A DNA stretch of 64,000 bases from an uncultured Ruminococcus sp. GTDB lineage: Bacteria; Bacillota; Clostridia; Oscillospirales; Ruminococcaceae. Under the pieces are notes generated by a model, which did not search any database, was not told the origin of the DNA, and saw only the letters and a program-made list of their open reading frames with translations. A program made the position numbers and the translations under genes. Below, one piece after another: positions 19,571-30,340 of this stretch (position 1 is its first letter; every line of letters begins with the position of its first letter). The stretch spans positions 1 through 64,000 of the forward strand of contig CASEUJ010000015.1 of assembly GCA_949291125.1 (NCBI GenBank), given 5' to 3'.

Positions 19571-22500
19571 TTGGCAAATCGAAACTGGCATAAGCGCATG
19601 GGTGCAGCCTGCCTTGCGAGCCTCTTGTTTGCGTCATCGGTTCCGTCCTCAGTTCAGGCGCTGGAAACGGCGTCAGAATCCGCACAGCTGCGTACAACTG
19701 CAAACGCGGCAGTTGCGACCGGGACATCACAGACGGAAAATTCGCTGATCTATGAAGAACAAACAACATACAGCGACTATTATGATACATATTCGCAACA
19801 GGTGCGTCCGGATGCAGAAGTCTATCTCTATGGTGCGGACTTTACATCGGCCGATTGTGAAAACTATCAGGTGAATACGGCGCGCGGTGAGGTTTCGCCG
19901 CTGATCAGTGCATCCGAAACTGTGCCGCAGGACGGCGTTCTGGTCTGGGACAGCGAGGGTGGCACATTTACCTATACGCTCGATGTGCCTGAAACTGGAC
20001 TCTATTCCATTGAGGCATCGTATTGTCCGCTGATCTCAAATACCTCGGAAATTACATTTTCGCTGGCGATTGATGGCGAAGTGCCGTATGATACGGCGTC
20101 GCGTCTGACCTTAAACAAGGTATATCAAAATGACGGCGCGATCACGACTGACTCTGTCGGCAACCAAGTGCGTCCGTCTCAGGAACAAGCGGAGATCTGG
20201 CTTACTTCGTGGATTGGCGATAACGACGGCTTGTTTAACGAGCCGCTGCTCTTTTATTTGGAGGCGGGTTCGCACGAGATTACGCTCGAGGCGACGAAGG
20301 GCTATTTTGCATTTGAATATCTCCGCTTTGCCCAGCCTGAATCGGTGCCAACCTATGACGAATATGCGGCTAGTATAGATGCATCGGTTTCGGTGGAGGA
20401 TACGCCCACCGGCGTAGTGCGCATTGAGGGCGAGGATGCGATGTATAAATCCGACTCTGTCCTCTACCCGACCTATGACAACTCCAACTGTGCTGTGTCC
20501 CCCTCTGATCCAAAGCACATGGTCTATAATACTATTGGCAGCGGCAACTGGGATAAAGCGCTGCAAACTATTACATGGCAGGTCGAGGCAGGTTCTCTTC
20601 CCGGTGATGGTTGGTATCAGCTGGGCATCAAGGGTCGACAAGAGGATATGCGTGGCTTTTACTCCAACCGCCGGATTTATATCGACGGTGAGGTACTGTG
20701 CGAAGAACTCGATCAGGTGAAGTTCTACTATGACACTGACTTCCGCCTGACGACCGTTGAGAATGCGGATGGCGAGGCCATCTATATCTATCTTACCGCC
20801 GACGAGGATCACAGCATCACCATGGAGGCGATCCCCGGTGAGATCGGTGAATCGATGCGCCAGCTGGATGGCATTGTGCTGGATCTGAATAATTATTACC
20901 GGGAAATCGTCATGATCACCGGCCCGGAACCGGATCAGTATACCGATTATTATGTTCATGAAAAAATCCCGGATCTGGTCGATGGATTCCGTTTTCTTTC
21001 GGATTCGCTCAAACAGATCCAGTCAGATATCGAGTCGCTGTCTGGTTCCAGTGGTTCTGAGGCGGCGTCGCTGGAATCCATGACCGTCATTCTGGATAAG
21101 TGTGTCGCGGATCCGCTCAAGATCCCAAACTACCTCTCCCAGATCAAGGACTATATCACATCGCTCTCTTCATGGATGCGCGACTATCGTGATCAACCCT
21201 TAGAAGTGGACTATCTGGAACTGGCATCACCGGACGCAGATTTCTCATCGGTCGATGCCGGATTCTGGGATTCGATTTCCTATAGTTTCCAGCGATTCAT
21301 TGCATCGTGGGATGAGGACTATAGCTCGCTCTCTGGCACGACTGGCGACGACGCGATTGAGGTTTGGGTACAGCTCGGACGCGATCAGGCACAGGTCGTC
21401 AAAGATTTGGTGGAATCAGAGTTTCAGACAGAGTATGAAATTCCGATCTCCGTCAACCTTGTGGTCGGCGGCGTTGTGGAAGCCACTCTTGCAGATAAAG
21501 GTCCGGATATCGCGCTCTTCCTCGGCGGCGAATTCCCGGTGAACTTGGCGGCGCGTGGACTGCTGGTCGATCTCTCGGAGCTCGACGGCTATGACGAAAT
21601 GACCGGGCTCTTTCAGGAGACGGCGATGGTACCCTATCAGTATGAGGGCGGAACATATGGTATGCCGCTTACCCGAAGCTGGGCGATGATGTTTTATCGT
21701 AAGGATGTTCTGAGCGAGCTTGGTTTTGCTGCCGCGCCCAATACATGGGATGAACTGATCGATATGCTTCCGGCGCTCCAGCGCAGTTATATGTCTGTGG
21801 GTCTGATACTGCCGGTCGTGGCGGCGGATTCGAATATGGCGACCATCTCGGCGGCGACCGAATCGGGTCTGACCTTCGCGACGCTCCTGCTGCAACAGGG
21901 TCAGAACTATTATAATGATGCCCAGACCGAAACGACCTTTAATACCAACGAAGCGATCGACGCATTTGAAATGTGGACGGACTTCTACACCAAATACGAC
22001 TTTGACCAGACTTATGATGCTTTCAGCCGATTCCGGACGGGCGAATATCCGATCGTGATGTCGGACTATTGCACCTTCTTTAACCAATTGGCAGTTGCCG
22101 CACCGGAAATCAGCGGGCTCTGGGATTTTGCACCGATCCCGGGGACGGTACAGGAAGACGGATCCGTTTCGCATGCGGTCAACTCCAACAACACCGGTGC
22201 AGTGATTTTCAACAAGGTGGAAAATGTAGACGACGCATGGACATTCCTCAAGTGGTTCTGTTCGACCGAGGTGCAGGTAGAATACGGCACCCAGATCGAA
22301 GGACTCATGGGACAGATGGGGCGCTATGCGACGGCGAATACCGAGGCGCTGACCCAGCTTGCATGGTCGACGGATGAGGCGAATACGATTCTCGGGGCGA
22401 TGGCGGAACTTGAAGAAGTCCCGATCATCCCCGCGTCTTACTCCGTGACCCGTAACGTCATGAACGCCTTCCGCGAAGTGGTCAACGAGCTCGAAAATCC

Positions 22501-22579
22501 GCGTGACACCCTGATGACCTATAACCGCGACATCAACGAAGAGATCACCAGAAAACGGGAAAATCTCGGACTTGACTGA
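19571..22579 (+). CDS. ABC transporter solute-binding protein with N-terminal carbohydrate-binding modules
   Basis: 1002 residues from a TTG start at 19571, chosen because AAAGGTGG lies eight bases ahead; the reading frame extends upstream without a ribosome site. A signal peptide (1-30) lacks a lipobox. Two beta-sandwich modules follow: about 80-250 (GLYSIEASY, EITLEATKG) and about 270-430, which opens with GVVRIEGEDA as in CBM6/35-like folds. After a helical linker, residues about 600-1000 are a family-1 solute-binding domain (DIALFLGGEFPVNLAARG, MPLTRSWAMMFYRKD). The size and modules suggest binding of a large glycan at the cell surface. It is the first gene of an eight-gene operon. Confidence 0.82.
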   Translation: MANRNWHKRMGAACLASLLFASSVPSSVQALETASESAQLRTTANAAVATGTSQTENSLIYEEQTTYSDYYDTYSQQVRPDAEVYLYGADFTSADCENYQVNTARGEVSPLISASETVPQDGVLVWDSEGGTFTYTLDVPETGLYSIEASYCPLISNTSEITFSLAIDGEVPYDTASRLTLNKVYQNDGAITTDSVGNQVRPSQEQAEIWLTSWIGDNDGLFNEPLLFYLEAGSHEITLEATKGYFAFEYLRFAQPESVPTYDEYAASIDASVSVEDTPTGVVRIEGEDAMYKSDSVLYPTYDNSNCAVSPSDPKHMVYNTIGSGNWDKALQTITWQVEAGSLPGDGWYQLGIKGRQEDMRGFYSNRRIYIDGEVLCEELDQVKFYYDTDFRLTTVENADGEAIYIYLTADEDHSITMEAIPGEIGESMRQLDGIVLDLNNYYREIVMITGPEPDQYTDYYVHEKIPDLVDGFRFLSDSLKQIQSDIESLSGSSGSEAASLESMTVILDKCVADPLKIPNYLSQIKDYITSLSSWMRDYRDQPLEVDYLELASPDADFSSVDAGFWDSISYSFQRFIASWDEDYSSLSGTTGDDAIEVWVQLGRDQAQVVKDLVESEFQTEYEIPISVNLVVGGVVEATLADKGPDIALFLGGEFPVNLAARGLLVDLSELDGYDEMTGLFQETAMVPYQYEGGTYGMPLTRSWAMMFYRKDVLSELGFAAAPNTWDELIDMLPALQRSYMSVGLILPVVAADSNMATISAATESGLTFATLLLQQGQNYYNDAQTETTFNTNEAIDAFEMWTDFYTKYDFDQTYDAFSRFRTGEYPIVMSDYCTFFNQLAVAAPEISGLWDFAPIPGTVQEDGSVSHAVNSNNTGAVIFNKVENVDDAWTFLKWFCSTEVQVEYGTQIEGLMGQMGRYATANTEALTQLAWSTDEANTILGAMAELEEVPIIPASYSVTRNVMNAFREVVNELENPRDTLMTYNRDINEEITRKRENLGLD

Positions 22580-22619
22580 CCGGACTCCAGATGCAATGAT
22601 TTGAAAGGAGTGATCCCAC

Positions 22620-23552
22620 TTGGATACTGCCGAAATCGGGAAAAGAACCCGAAAGGAAAACCGGCGGCTGATGTGGCTTTCCGCAAAGCAGAATAAGGCC
22701 AGTTACCTGATGATCGCGCCGTTTATGCTGTTTTTCCTCGTTTTTACGATCGTACCTGTTGTAATGTCGCTGCCGATGGGGTTTACCGACTTTAACATGG
22801 TGCAGATGCCGAAATTTGTCGGTCTGTCAAATTATACGACCCTGTTTTTGGCGGACAAGGTCTTTATCCAGTCGATCCGCGTCACATTAGTGTTCGCGCT
22901 CTTCACTGGTCCGATTAGCTATATTCTCTGCTTCTTGCTGGCATGGCTCATCAATGAGCTGCATCCGAAGCTGCGTACGATCTTCACCCTGATCTTCTAC
23001 GCGCCGTCCATGGCGAATGTCTATACGGTGTGGAAGCTGATCTTCAGCGGCGACTCATATGGCTATATCAACTCGTTTCTGCTGGATCTGGGCATCATCA
23101 CCTCGCCGATCCAGTGGCTGACGGATGCCAACTATGTCCTTGGCGTTACCATCGTTGTACAGATGTGGATCAGCCTTGGCGCAGGCTTTTTGGCACTGCG
23201 TGCCGGATTCCAAAATATCGACCGTTCACAATATGAGGCTGGTGCGATCGAGGGCATCAAGAGCCGCTGGCAGGAACTGATCTACATCACGATCCCGTCG
23301 ATGGGCCCTCAGCTGATGTTTGCGGCGGTCATGCAGATTGTCAGCTCATTCACTGCCGGAACGGTATCCCAGAACCTTGTGGGATTCCCGAGTACGGACT
23401 ATGCGGCGCATACTATTATGAATCACGCCTATGACTACGGCTGGGTGCGCTATGAGATGGGCTATGCTTCTGCGATTTGTATGATCCTGTTTATTGCAAT
23501 GTATATTCTCAATAAGCTCATTGGCAGGGTGCTCAGTAAATATATGGATTAA
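22620..23552 (+). CDS. sugar ABC transporter permease (MalF-type)
   Basis: 310 residues with six predicted membrane segments and the cytoplasmic EAA loop (EAGAIEGIKSRWQELIYITI) that contacts the ATPase. It starts with TTG at 22620 behind GAAAGGAG. It pairs with the next gene. No ATPase is encoded in the operon, so a shared MsmX-type ATPase elsewhere is likely. Confidence 0.9.
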   Translation: MDTAEIGKRTRKENRRLMWLSAKQNKASYLMIAPFMLFFLVFTIVPVVMSLPMGFTDFNMVQMPKFVGLSNYTTLFLADKVFIQSIRVTLVFALFTGPISYILCFLLAWLINELHPKLRTIFTLIFYAPSMANVYTVWKLIFSGDSYGYINSFLLDLGIITSPIQWLTDANYVLGVTIVVQMWISLGAGFLALRAGFQNIDRSQYEAGAIEGIKSRWQELIYITIPSMGPQLMFAAVMQIVSSFTAGTVSQNLVGFPSTDYAAHTIMNHAYDYGWVRYEMGYASAICMILFIAMYILNKLIGRVLSKYMD

Positions 23553-23569
23553 AAGGAGGGTGCAAAAAA

Positions 23570-24466
23570 ATGGCAATTCTTGCAAAAAAAGAAAAAGTTT
23601 ACGGCACCCACCTGAAGGTGTCCACCAAGCGTGCCGGTCACAAGGTCGGCGGAACAATCGGGATCTTTGTGTTCCTGTTGGTGTTGGCGCTGTTCATGGC
23701 GTTGCCGATCTATCTGGCAGTGGTCATGTCCTTAAAGCCGGTGCAGGAGCTGTTCGTTTTCCCGCCGAAGCTCTATGTCATCGACCCGACCCTTTCAAAC
23801 TACAGCGCCATGTTCCGCCTTTGTTCGGATCTATGGGTGCCGTTCTCGCGCTATGTCTTTAACAGCGTATTTGTGACAGTGGTTGTCACCGTGTGTCAGG
23901 TTATTTTTTCTGCCATGGCGGCGTTCTGTCTGGCAAAGATCCGTTTTCCGGGCGCAAAGACACTTAATGCAATCATCGTCGTTGCCCTCTTGTATCAGAG
24001 TAACGTCATCTACATCATGCAGTATATGGTACTCGCGAAGTTGGGCATGATCAATACCTATATGGCGCTGATCTTTCCGTCGATCGCCGCGCCGATGAAC
24101 CTCTTCCTCATGCGCCAGTCAATCAGCCAGATCCCCGACGCCATGATTGAGGCGGCAAAGGTCGACGGCGCTGGAATGTTTCGGATCTGCTGGCAGATCG
24201 TCATGCCGAACCAGAAACCGGCGCTGATGACTGTCATCATCTTCTCGTTCCAGGCGGCATGGAATATCCAGGGCGGCACACTCGTCTTTGACGAAGCACT
24301 CAAGACTTTGCCGACGGTCGTCCAACAGGCGGCTTCTGCCGGACTTGCACGTGCCGGCGTGGCGATGGCGGCTGCGGTCTTTATGCTCGTACCGCCGATC
24401 GTGATCTTTATGCTTGCCCAGCGGCAGGTAATCGAAACAATGGCACACTCCGGTATCAAGGATTAA
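23570..24466 (+). CDS. carbohydrate ABC transporter permease (MalG-type)
   Basis: 298 residues, six membrane segments, EAA loop EAAKVDGAGMFRICWQIVMP. AAAAGGAGG precedes the start by seven bases. It is the second half of the first permease pair. Confidence 0.9.
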   Translation: MAILAKKEKVYGTHLKVSTKRAGHKVGGTIGIFVFLLVLALFMALPIYLAVVMSLKPVQELFVFPPKLYVIDPTLSNYSAMFRLCSDLWVPFSRYVFNSVFVTVVVTVCQVIFSAMAAFCLAKIRFPGAKTLNAIIVVALLYQSNVIYIMQYMVLAKLGMINTYMALIFPSIAAPMNLFLMRQSISQIPDAMIEAAKVDGAGMFRICWQIVMPNQKPALMTVIIFSFQAAWNIQGGTLVFDEALKTLPTVVQQAASAGLARAGVAMAAAVFMLVPPIVIFMLAQRQVIETMAHSGIKD

Positions 24467-24483
24467 GGAAAGGGTGAGAATAG

Positions 24484-25998
24484 GTGCAGAACATGAGAAA
24501 ATGGCTGACGGCGGCCATGGCGCTTTTGCTTGCGGCATCCGCACTCGGCGGACTTACCGCATCGGCGGCGGAACACTATAATGTCTATAACTATGACCGC
24601 TGGAACGAAGCGACGCCGTCTCAGGCCGGATATACCGCCACGCGTTCTGTAAGCGGCAATGATCTGGGCTGCGGTGCGCTGAATTCCCCCACCGACCTGT
24701 TCCGGGATGCCGATGATAACTTTTATATTGTGGACAGCGGTAATAATCGCATCGTTATGACGGACAGCGCCTTTACGGAGGCAATCGGCGTTTTCGATAC
24801 CTTTTATTATGAAGACGGCACCGAAACGATACTAAGCGATCCCGAGGGAATCTATGTGTCGGATGAAACGGGTCTGATGTATATTGCCGATACGGGAAAT
24901 TCTCGGTGTCTGGTGTGTGATGCGGATGGTACTGTGCAGATGGAGCTGACGCGGCCGGATTCCACACTCTATGAAAATGAAACCTTCCGTCCGCAAAAGA
25001 TCGTGGTGGATAAGGCAGGCAACATCTATATGGTGCTCAACAACATCACAAATGGTGCCGCGATGTTCAACAGCAGCGGCGAATTTCAGGGCTATTTCGG
25101 CGCAAACTCTGTGGATGCGACCGCAGAAGTCGTGGCGAACTATTTCTGGAATCTGATCGCGACTGATGAAATGCGAGCCAATTCTTCTCGTAACGTCGCG
25201 GCAGGTATCACCAACTTTGACATCGACGATGAGGGCTTTATCTATACGGTTACGCAGTCATCTTCTTCTGAGGCAGACCGCGTAAAAAAGGTCAATCCCG
25301 CCGGCTATAACCTCTATTCGTCGTGGGAAGTGACCTTCGGCGATTTGGATTCGCTCACCGATTCCGGTGCAAGTGAGGACTTTACCACCCAGATGGTGGA
25401 TATTGACGTAGACGACATTGGGCGGCTCAACTGTCTGGACTTAGAGTCAGGACGTGTGTTCCAGTATGACGAGGACGGCAACCTCTTGTTCATCCTCGGT
25501 ACAATTGCCGACCAGCTCGGCGGCTTTTCAATCCAGGTCAGCGCCATTGAAACCATGGGATCGGATATTTATGTGGCGGACGCGATGAAGCATACCATTA
25601 CGATCTTTACCGAAACCGACTTCGGCAATATCGTCCACGAGGCCGTGGGATTGTATAACGAGGGCTATTATGCCGAAGCATTAGAGCCGTGGCGAGAAGT
25701 CTTAAAGCGTGACGGCAACTATCGCATGGCGTATATCGGCATTGCCTCTGCGCTCTATAATGAAGGCGACTATGAGGGCGCGATGCACTATGCGGAGCTT
25801 GCGGAATCGCCAAAGCAGTATAACAAGGCGTTTGAGGGCTATCGTTCGGAATGGCTCGAAGCGAACTTCGGCATTGTCATTGGCGTGGTTGTGGTGTTGA
25901 TTGCTCTATGGATCTTCCTGCATATCCGCCGGAAGAAAAAGCTGAAAAACCAGCCGAAAAATCTGATTGAAATGCTGCACGAGGGAGAGGAGGAATGA
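24484..25998 (+). CDS. secreted NHL-repeat/TPR protein with C-terminal membrane anchor
   Basis: 504 residues. A signal peptide (about 1-28, ending TASAA) is followed by NHL-type beta-propeller repeats (PTDLFRDADDNFYIVDSGNN, then DPEGIYVSDETGLMYIADTG), a TPR-like helical stretch (about 375-460) and a membrane segment with a basic tail (IRRKKKLKNQPK). GTG at 24484 is used here; ATG at 24493 is an alternative. The protein would display the propeller outside the membrane. Its constant company with the uptake genes suggests a role in glycan handling or complex assembly, but this is inference. Confidence 0.72.
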   Translation: MQNMRKWLTAAMALLLAASALGGLTASAAEHYNVYNYDRWNEATPSQAGYTATRSVSGNDLGCGALNSPTDLFRDADDNFYIVDSGNNRIVMTDSAFTEAIGVFDTFYYEDGTETILSDPEGIYVSDETGLMYIADTGNSRCLVCDADGTVQMELTRPDSTLYENETFRPQKIVVDKAGNIYMVLNNITNGAAMFNSSGEFQGYFGANSVDATAEVVANYFWNLIATDEMRANSSRNVAAGITNFDIDDEGFIYTVTQSSSSEADRVKKVNPAGYNLYSSWEVTFGDLDSLTDSGASEDFTTQMVDIDVDDIGRLNCLDLESGRVFQYDEDGNLLFILGTIADQLGGFSIQVSAIETMGSDIYVADAMKHTITIFTETDFGNIVHEAVGLYNEGYYAEALEPWREVLKRDGNYRMAYIGIASALYNEGDYEGAMHYAELAESPKQYNKAFEGYRSEWLEANFGIVIGVVVVLIALWIFLHIRRKKKLKNQPKNLIEMLHEGEEE

Positions 25999-26005
25999 TG
26001 CGGTC

Positions 26006-26635
26006 ATGATGGATCTGACACAAAAACAATGGGTCAAGCACAGCGTCTTCCACCCCTTTGAGGGCTTTGAGGATCTGCGCTGGAAAAAGGGCGGATCGGT
26101 ATTATATGCGTCGATTGTGGTACTGCTCTGGTTCGTGGCATCGATTTTATATAATAACGCCTATGGCTTTCAGTTTTTTGTCTCTTCGGAGAAGCTGTTC
26201 AGCATTGTCCCCTATATTGTCCAGACGATTGCGCTCTTTTTGGTGTGGGTGGTCGGAAACTGGTCGATCTGTACGCTTTTAGAGGGCGAGGGCACGATGA
26301 AGCGGATCTATATTTATAGTGCCTATGCGTTGATCCCCTATGTCGTAAGCCTGTATGTTAAGACACTGCTTTCGCATGTGTTGATTCAGGATGAAGCGAT
26401 TTTTATTACCTGCGTGTCTGTGATCGGTACGGCATGGTCGGTGCTGCTCATGTTTAACGCGATCAAGGCGGTACATCAGTATTCGATCTCAAAGACGATC
26501 CTGGCGATTATCCTGACGATCGTGGCAATGATCATTATCCTGATCCTGCTGGTGCTCTTGGTGGCATTGTTCCAACAGGTGTACGTGTTCGTTTCTTCCG
26601 TCTATACGGAGATCACCTATCGCGTGCGTGTATAG
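26006..26635 (+). CDS. Yip1-like membrane protein
   Basis: 209 residues with about five hydrophobic segments. The N-terminus (VFHPFEGFEDLRWKKGGS) and a short polar gap are typical of YIP1-family proteins in Gram-positive sugar-transport clusters. The start is ATG 26006 or 26009 downstream of GGAGAGGAGG. Function unknown. Confidence 0.7.
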   Translation: MMDLTQKQWVKHSVFHPFEGFEDLRWKKGGSVLYASIVVLLWFVASILYNNAYGFQFFVSSEKLFSIVPYIVQTIALFLVWVVGNWSICTLLEGEGTMKRIYIYSAYALIPYVVSLYVKTLLSHVLIQDEAIFITCVSVIGTAWSVLLMFNAIKAVHQYSISKTILAIILTIVAMIIILILLVLLVALFQQVYVFVSSVYTEITYRVRV

Positions 26636-26654
26636 AAAGGACGGTGGAACGAAG

Positions 26655-29435
26655 ATGAAACGATGGAAAAAATGGGCGGCGCTTGCGATTGCGCTGTGCT
26701 GTCTGCCGATCAGTTCTCTTCCGGCATATGCCGATGAGGAAACGTCTGGCGACGATCCGGCACAGGTACAGGATGCTGATGCAGATACCAATGCAGAAGA
26801 TGCCGAAGAAGAGGGAACCCGGGAAGAGCCGGTCGAAGAGATCGAAATTACGGCCGATCAGGTAAGGCAGTATATGGAGGAGAAAAACTCATTTGAGGGC
26901 ATCACCTTCTATTATCGCCCCGAGGACTATGAGGACACCATTGCCGATGAGGATGTAGTGGACTTATTAGATGATATCGAGCTTGCGGGCATCGATGATG
27001 AAACCGGCGAAGTGGTCTGTACCTTAGAAGAAGAAGACGACACCGATGCGTTTGTGATCTTTTTAAGCGAAGAGGGCAGATGGCTGGTCTATATGGATCC
27101 GGAATACCGCGAAGTCATTATGGTGCGTCAGATTGTTTCGCTGCTCGACAATGAGCTGCTCTATATCTCGCGCGATCACAAGACGCTGGAACTCTATAAC
27201 GATGACTATGACGAAGTCGAGCGAAGCTATACCACCGACGGCGCCGTCAATGATGAGGGCTATTTAGAGTTTACCAACGAGGACGGCTGGACGGTGACGC
27301 TCTCTGCGGCTTGTAATGCGGTGATTTCGTCTGCACGCTTTGTGACGGAAAACGATCGGCTGGCGCTCTATGTCGACGATGACACCGCGGTCATTGGACT
27401 CTATGACAAGGAAAATGACAAGATGTGGTGGTCGACCCCGGAAAATGTGGGACATGACAAGATTGCGACAAACACGATCGTCGACGATCTGTTTTCGTCG
27501 CTCAAGATGGTTTATGGCGAACCGGAGGCACGCAGCACCACAACCATGCGTTCAAAGTCGGACGCCGGCATTGATGTCGATGAGATTACCGATGGCGTGG
27601 AGATCACCTATACCTTCCGCAGTGCTGGTATCACGATCCCCGTGACCTATACGCTCGGTGCGGATTACTTAGAGGCACGCATCGAAACATCGGAGATTGA
27701 AGAAGAGGATGCATCTCAGAGTGGTAAGCTCACCACTTCTCTCACGATTATGGGCAATTTCGGTGCAGCTTCTTCAACAGACACGGGCTATTTTGTCATT
27801 CCAGACGGTAGCGGCGCACTCATCCGCTTTAACAATGGCAAGACCAGCGTGCGCAGCTATACCGGCTATGTCTATGGTTCGGATGTGACGGCGGTGCCGC
27901 TGACCGAACCGGCAGTCACCGAACAGATTTACCTGCCGATGTACGGCATTGTCAACGGCGAAAATGCCATGATGGTAGTCTGCACGGAGGGCGACTCGAA
28001 CGCAAGACTCTTATCCAGCGTCAGCCGCCAGTCGAACAGCAGCTATAACACCTGCGGCTTTGAATTCGTCGTGCGCGATTCCGACACCTATTATATGTCA
28101 GGAGACAATTCCACGGCGCTGACGATGTTCGAAGACGGCGATATCAAGACCGATACAATTGCACTGCGCTATTATCCACTCACCACCGACGATACACCGA
28201 ACTATGTAGATGTGGCACAGGCATATCAGAATTATCTGTTAGAAGAAGGCGGCGTGACCGATCAGACGGTGGATCCTGACCCCTATTTGGTGCTCGACCT
28301 CTATGGCGGCGTGGAAAAGCAGAAGTCGATCCTCGGCATTCCGATCGAGCTGAAAACGGCGCTGACGACTTTTGATCAGGCGCAGGAGATCCTGACACAG
28401 CTTTCTGACGATGGGATCGAAGATCTGCGAGTGCAGTATCACAACTGGACCAACGCCGGCATCTCTGGCAAAGTTGACGCTAAGGCAAAGGCAGCAGGGT
28501 GTCTCGGCGGAAACGGCGACTGGGAAGACCTTCTCGCATTTGCACAGGATCGCGGCATTACCGTCTATCCGGCGGTGAACAATGAGACGTTCATTTCCGG
28601 CAAGGGTTATTACACCTTTATGGATACAACGGTGCGCATTTCCGGTTCATATGCAAGGCTTTATGACTATAACCTTGCCTACGGCACACAGAGTACTTCA
28701 AGCGATGCAAAGTCGCTGCTCTCTCCGGCGACATTTGAAGAAATTTATGCCGACCTTGCGGAAAATTACACCGACAAGAACTTGACAAATGTTTCACTGG
28801 GAAGTCTCAGCAGCGCACTCTACGGCGACTATGGCAAACAGGCGATCTCGCGTGACCGTGCGCAGGAGATTATCACTTCGGCATATCAAACTGTGACCGA
28901 CGCCGGCCTTACGGTGCTCGGCGATACGGCAAATGCCTATGTGCTTCCCTATCTCCAAGAGCTGACGAATCTGCCGCTGCAATCGAGCGGATTTGATATC
29001 TTCGATGAGGATATCCCGTTCTTACAGCTGGTGCTGCACGGGATCGTCCCCTATGCGGCGACAGCAGTGAATGCATCTGCGACACCGAACGAAACGGTAT
29101 TGCTTTCGATCGCAACCGGTAGCAGTCTGCATTATGACATGATCGCCGAAGAGACAAGCGTACTCAAGGACACTGATCTCGATACACTTTACTACGCCAA
29201 TGCTGATCTGTGGATCGATGCGGCAACTGAGGCATATGCCTTCTCGAAGGATGTCCTCTCCGGACTCGGTGACCAGACGATCACGGACTATGTACGCGAC
29301 GGCAACACGATCACGACGACCTATGCGGACGGAACAGAGATTATCGTCGATCTTGCTGCGCAGACAGTAGAAAAAGACGGCACAGTCTATGCGCTGTCGG
29401 ATTATACAGAAGAAGGGAGCTGGAATGAAGCATGA
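26655..29435 (+). CDS. DUF5696-type secreted protein
   Basis: 926 residues: signal peptide (1-27, ending AYA), an acidic spacer, a beta-rich region, then a TIM-barrel-like part (about 540-870) with strand-helix motifs such as VQYHNWTNAGI and GITVYPAVNNETF. This arrangement matches the DUF5696 family found beside sugar ABC genes; glycosidase activity is plausible from the barrel but unproven. The start ATG at 26655 has AAAGGACGGTGG ahead. The stop overlaps the next start. Confidence 0.68.
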   Translation: MKRWKKWAALAIALCCLPISSLPAYADEETSGDDPAQVQDADADTNAEDAEEEGTREEPVEEIEITADQVRQYMEEKNSFEGITFYYRPEDYEDTIADEDVVDLLDDIELAGIDDETGEVVCTLEEEDDTDAFVIFLSEEGRWLVYMDPEYREVIMVRQIVSLLDNELLYISRDHKTLELYNDDYDEVERSYTTDGAVNDEGYLEFTNEDGWTVTLSAACNAVISSARFVTENDRLALYVDDDTAVIGLYDKENDKMWWSTPENVGHDKIATNTIVDDLFSSLKMVYGEPEARSTTTMRSKSDAGIDVDEITDGVEITYTFRSAGITIPVTYTLGADYLEARIETSEIEEEDASQSGKLTTSLTIMGNFGAASSTDTGYFVIPDGSGALIRFNNGKTSVRSYTGYVYGSDVTAVPLTEPAVTEQIYLPMYGIVNGENAMMVVCTEGDSNARLLSSVSRQSNSSYNTCGFEFVVRDSDTYYMSGDNSTALTMFEDGDIKTDTIALRYYPLTTDDTPNYVDVAQAYQNYLLEEGGVTDQTVDPDPYLVLDLYGGVEKQKSILGIPIELKTALTTFDQAQEILTQLSDDGIEDLRVQYHNWTNAGISGKVDAKAKAAGCLGGNGDWEDLLAFAQDRGITVYPAVNNETFISGKGYYTFMDTTVRISGSYARLYDYNLAYGTQSTSSDAKSLLSPATFEEIYADLAENYTDKNLTNVSLGSLSSALYGDYGKQAISRDRAQEIITSAYQTVTDAGLTVLGDTANAYVLPYLQELTNLPLQSSGFDIFDEDIPFLQLVLHGIVPYAATAVNASATPNETVLLSIATGSSLHYDMIAEETSVLKDTDLDTLYYANADLWIDAATEAYAFSKDVLSGLGDQTITDYVRDGNTITTTYADGTEIIVDLAAQTVEKDGTVYALSDYTEEGSWNEA

Positions 29436-30325
29436 AGATGGCATATGAAAAACGAAAGAGCATGTATGGCTATGGCTTCATTGCCCTGTGGTTCGTCGGA
29501 GCCCTCATCTTCTTTCTGATCCCGGTGGTTCAGTCGCTGATCTATTCCTTCCAGGAGATCAGCCCGGACACCGGCGGCATGGTCGGCAGCTGGGTCGGCT
29601 TCGACAATTATAACTATGCGTTTAACGTCGACCCGAACTATCGCCAGTATCTGGTACAGGTGCTGGAGGAAACCGCGTGGAAGACGCCGCTGATTTTAGT
29701 CTTCTCCTTATTCGTGGCGGTGATTCTGAACCAGAAGTTCCACGGCAGAACTTTTGCGCGTGCCGTATTCTTCCTGCCTGTTATCATTGCGACAGGTCCG
29801 GTGTATAACATCATCAACGGAAACCTGCAAAGCACCGGCAACAGTGACGCAAGCCAGTTTTCCACCATGTTCTCGACCGACCTGCTCGGCGAACTCATGG
29901 AGTTCCTCGGCATCTACGGCATTTCTGACAGCATGCAGGCATCGATCGAAACGGTTTCGGACAACATCTTCGGTATCGTCTGGAACTCCGGCATCCAGAT
30001 TCTGATTTTCCTCGCTGCGCTGCAAAACATCCCGGTCTCTGCAAAAGAGGCGGCACAGATGGAGGGCGCGACTGCGTGGGAATATTTCTGGAAGATTACC
30101 CTGCCGTATGTCAGCCCGATGATTCTTGCGTGCTTTATCTTCACGATCATTGACTCGTTCACCGATCCGAACAACGTGGTCATGGGACGCATTCTCGATC
30201 TTCAGTCTGACTGGCAGTATGGTCCGGCGTCGGCAATGGCGTGGGTCTACTTTGCGATCGTCTTAGCGGCGGTCGGAATCATTACGGCGATCATTAACAA
30301 ATTTGTCTACTACGAGGTCGATTAA
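29432..30325 (+). CDS. sugar ABC transporter permease, second pair (MalF-type)
   Basis: 297 residues, six membrane segments, EAA loop EAAQMEGATAWEYFWKITLP. The start overlaps the previous stop as ATGA. A large loop (about 125-180) lies between membrane segments, unlike the first permease. Confidence 0.88.
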   Translation: MKMAYEKRKSMYGYGFIALWFVGALIFFLIPVVQSLIYSFQEISPDTGGMVGSWVGFDNYNYAFNVDPNYRQYLVQVLEETAWKTPLILVFSLFVAVILNQKFHGRTFARAVFFLPVIIATGPVYNIINGNLQSTGNSDASQFSTMFSTDLLGELMEFLGIYGISDSMQASIETVSDNIFGIVWNSGIQILIFLAALQNIPVSAKEAAQMEGATAWEYFWKITLPYVSPMILACFIFTIIDSFTDPNNVVMGRILDLQSDWQYGPASAMAWVYFAIVLAAVGIITAIINKFVYYEVD

Positions 30326-30340
30326 AAGGAGGTGGCAGCA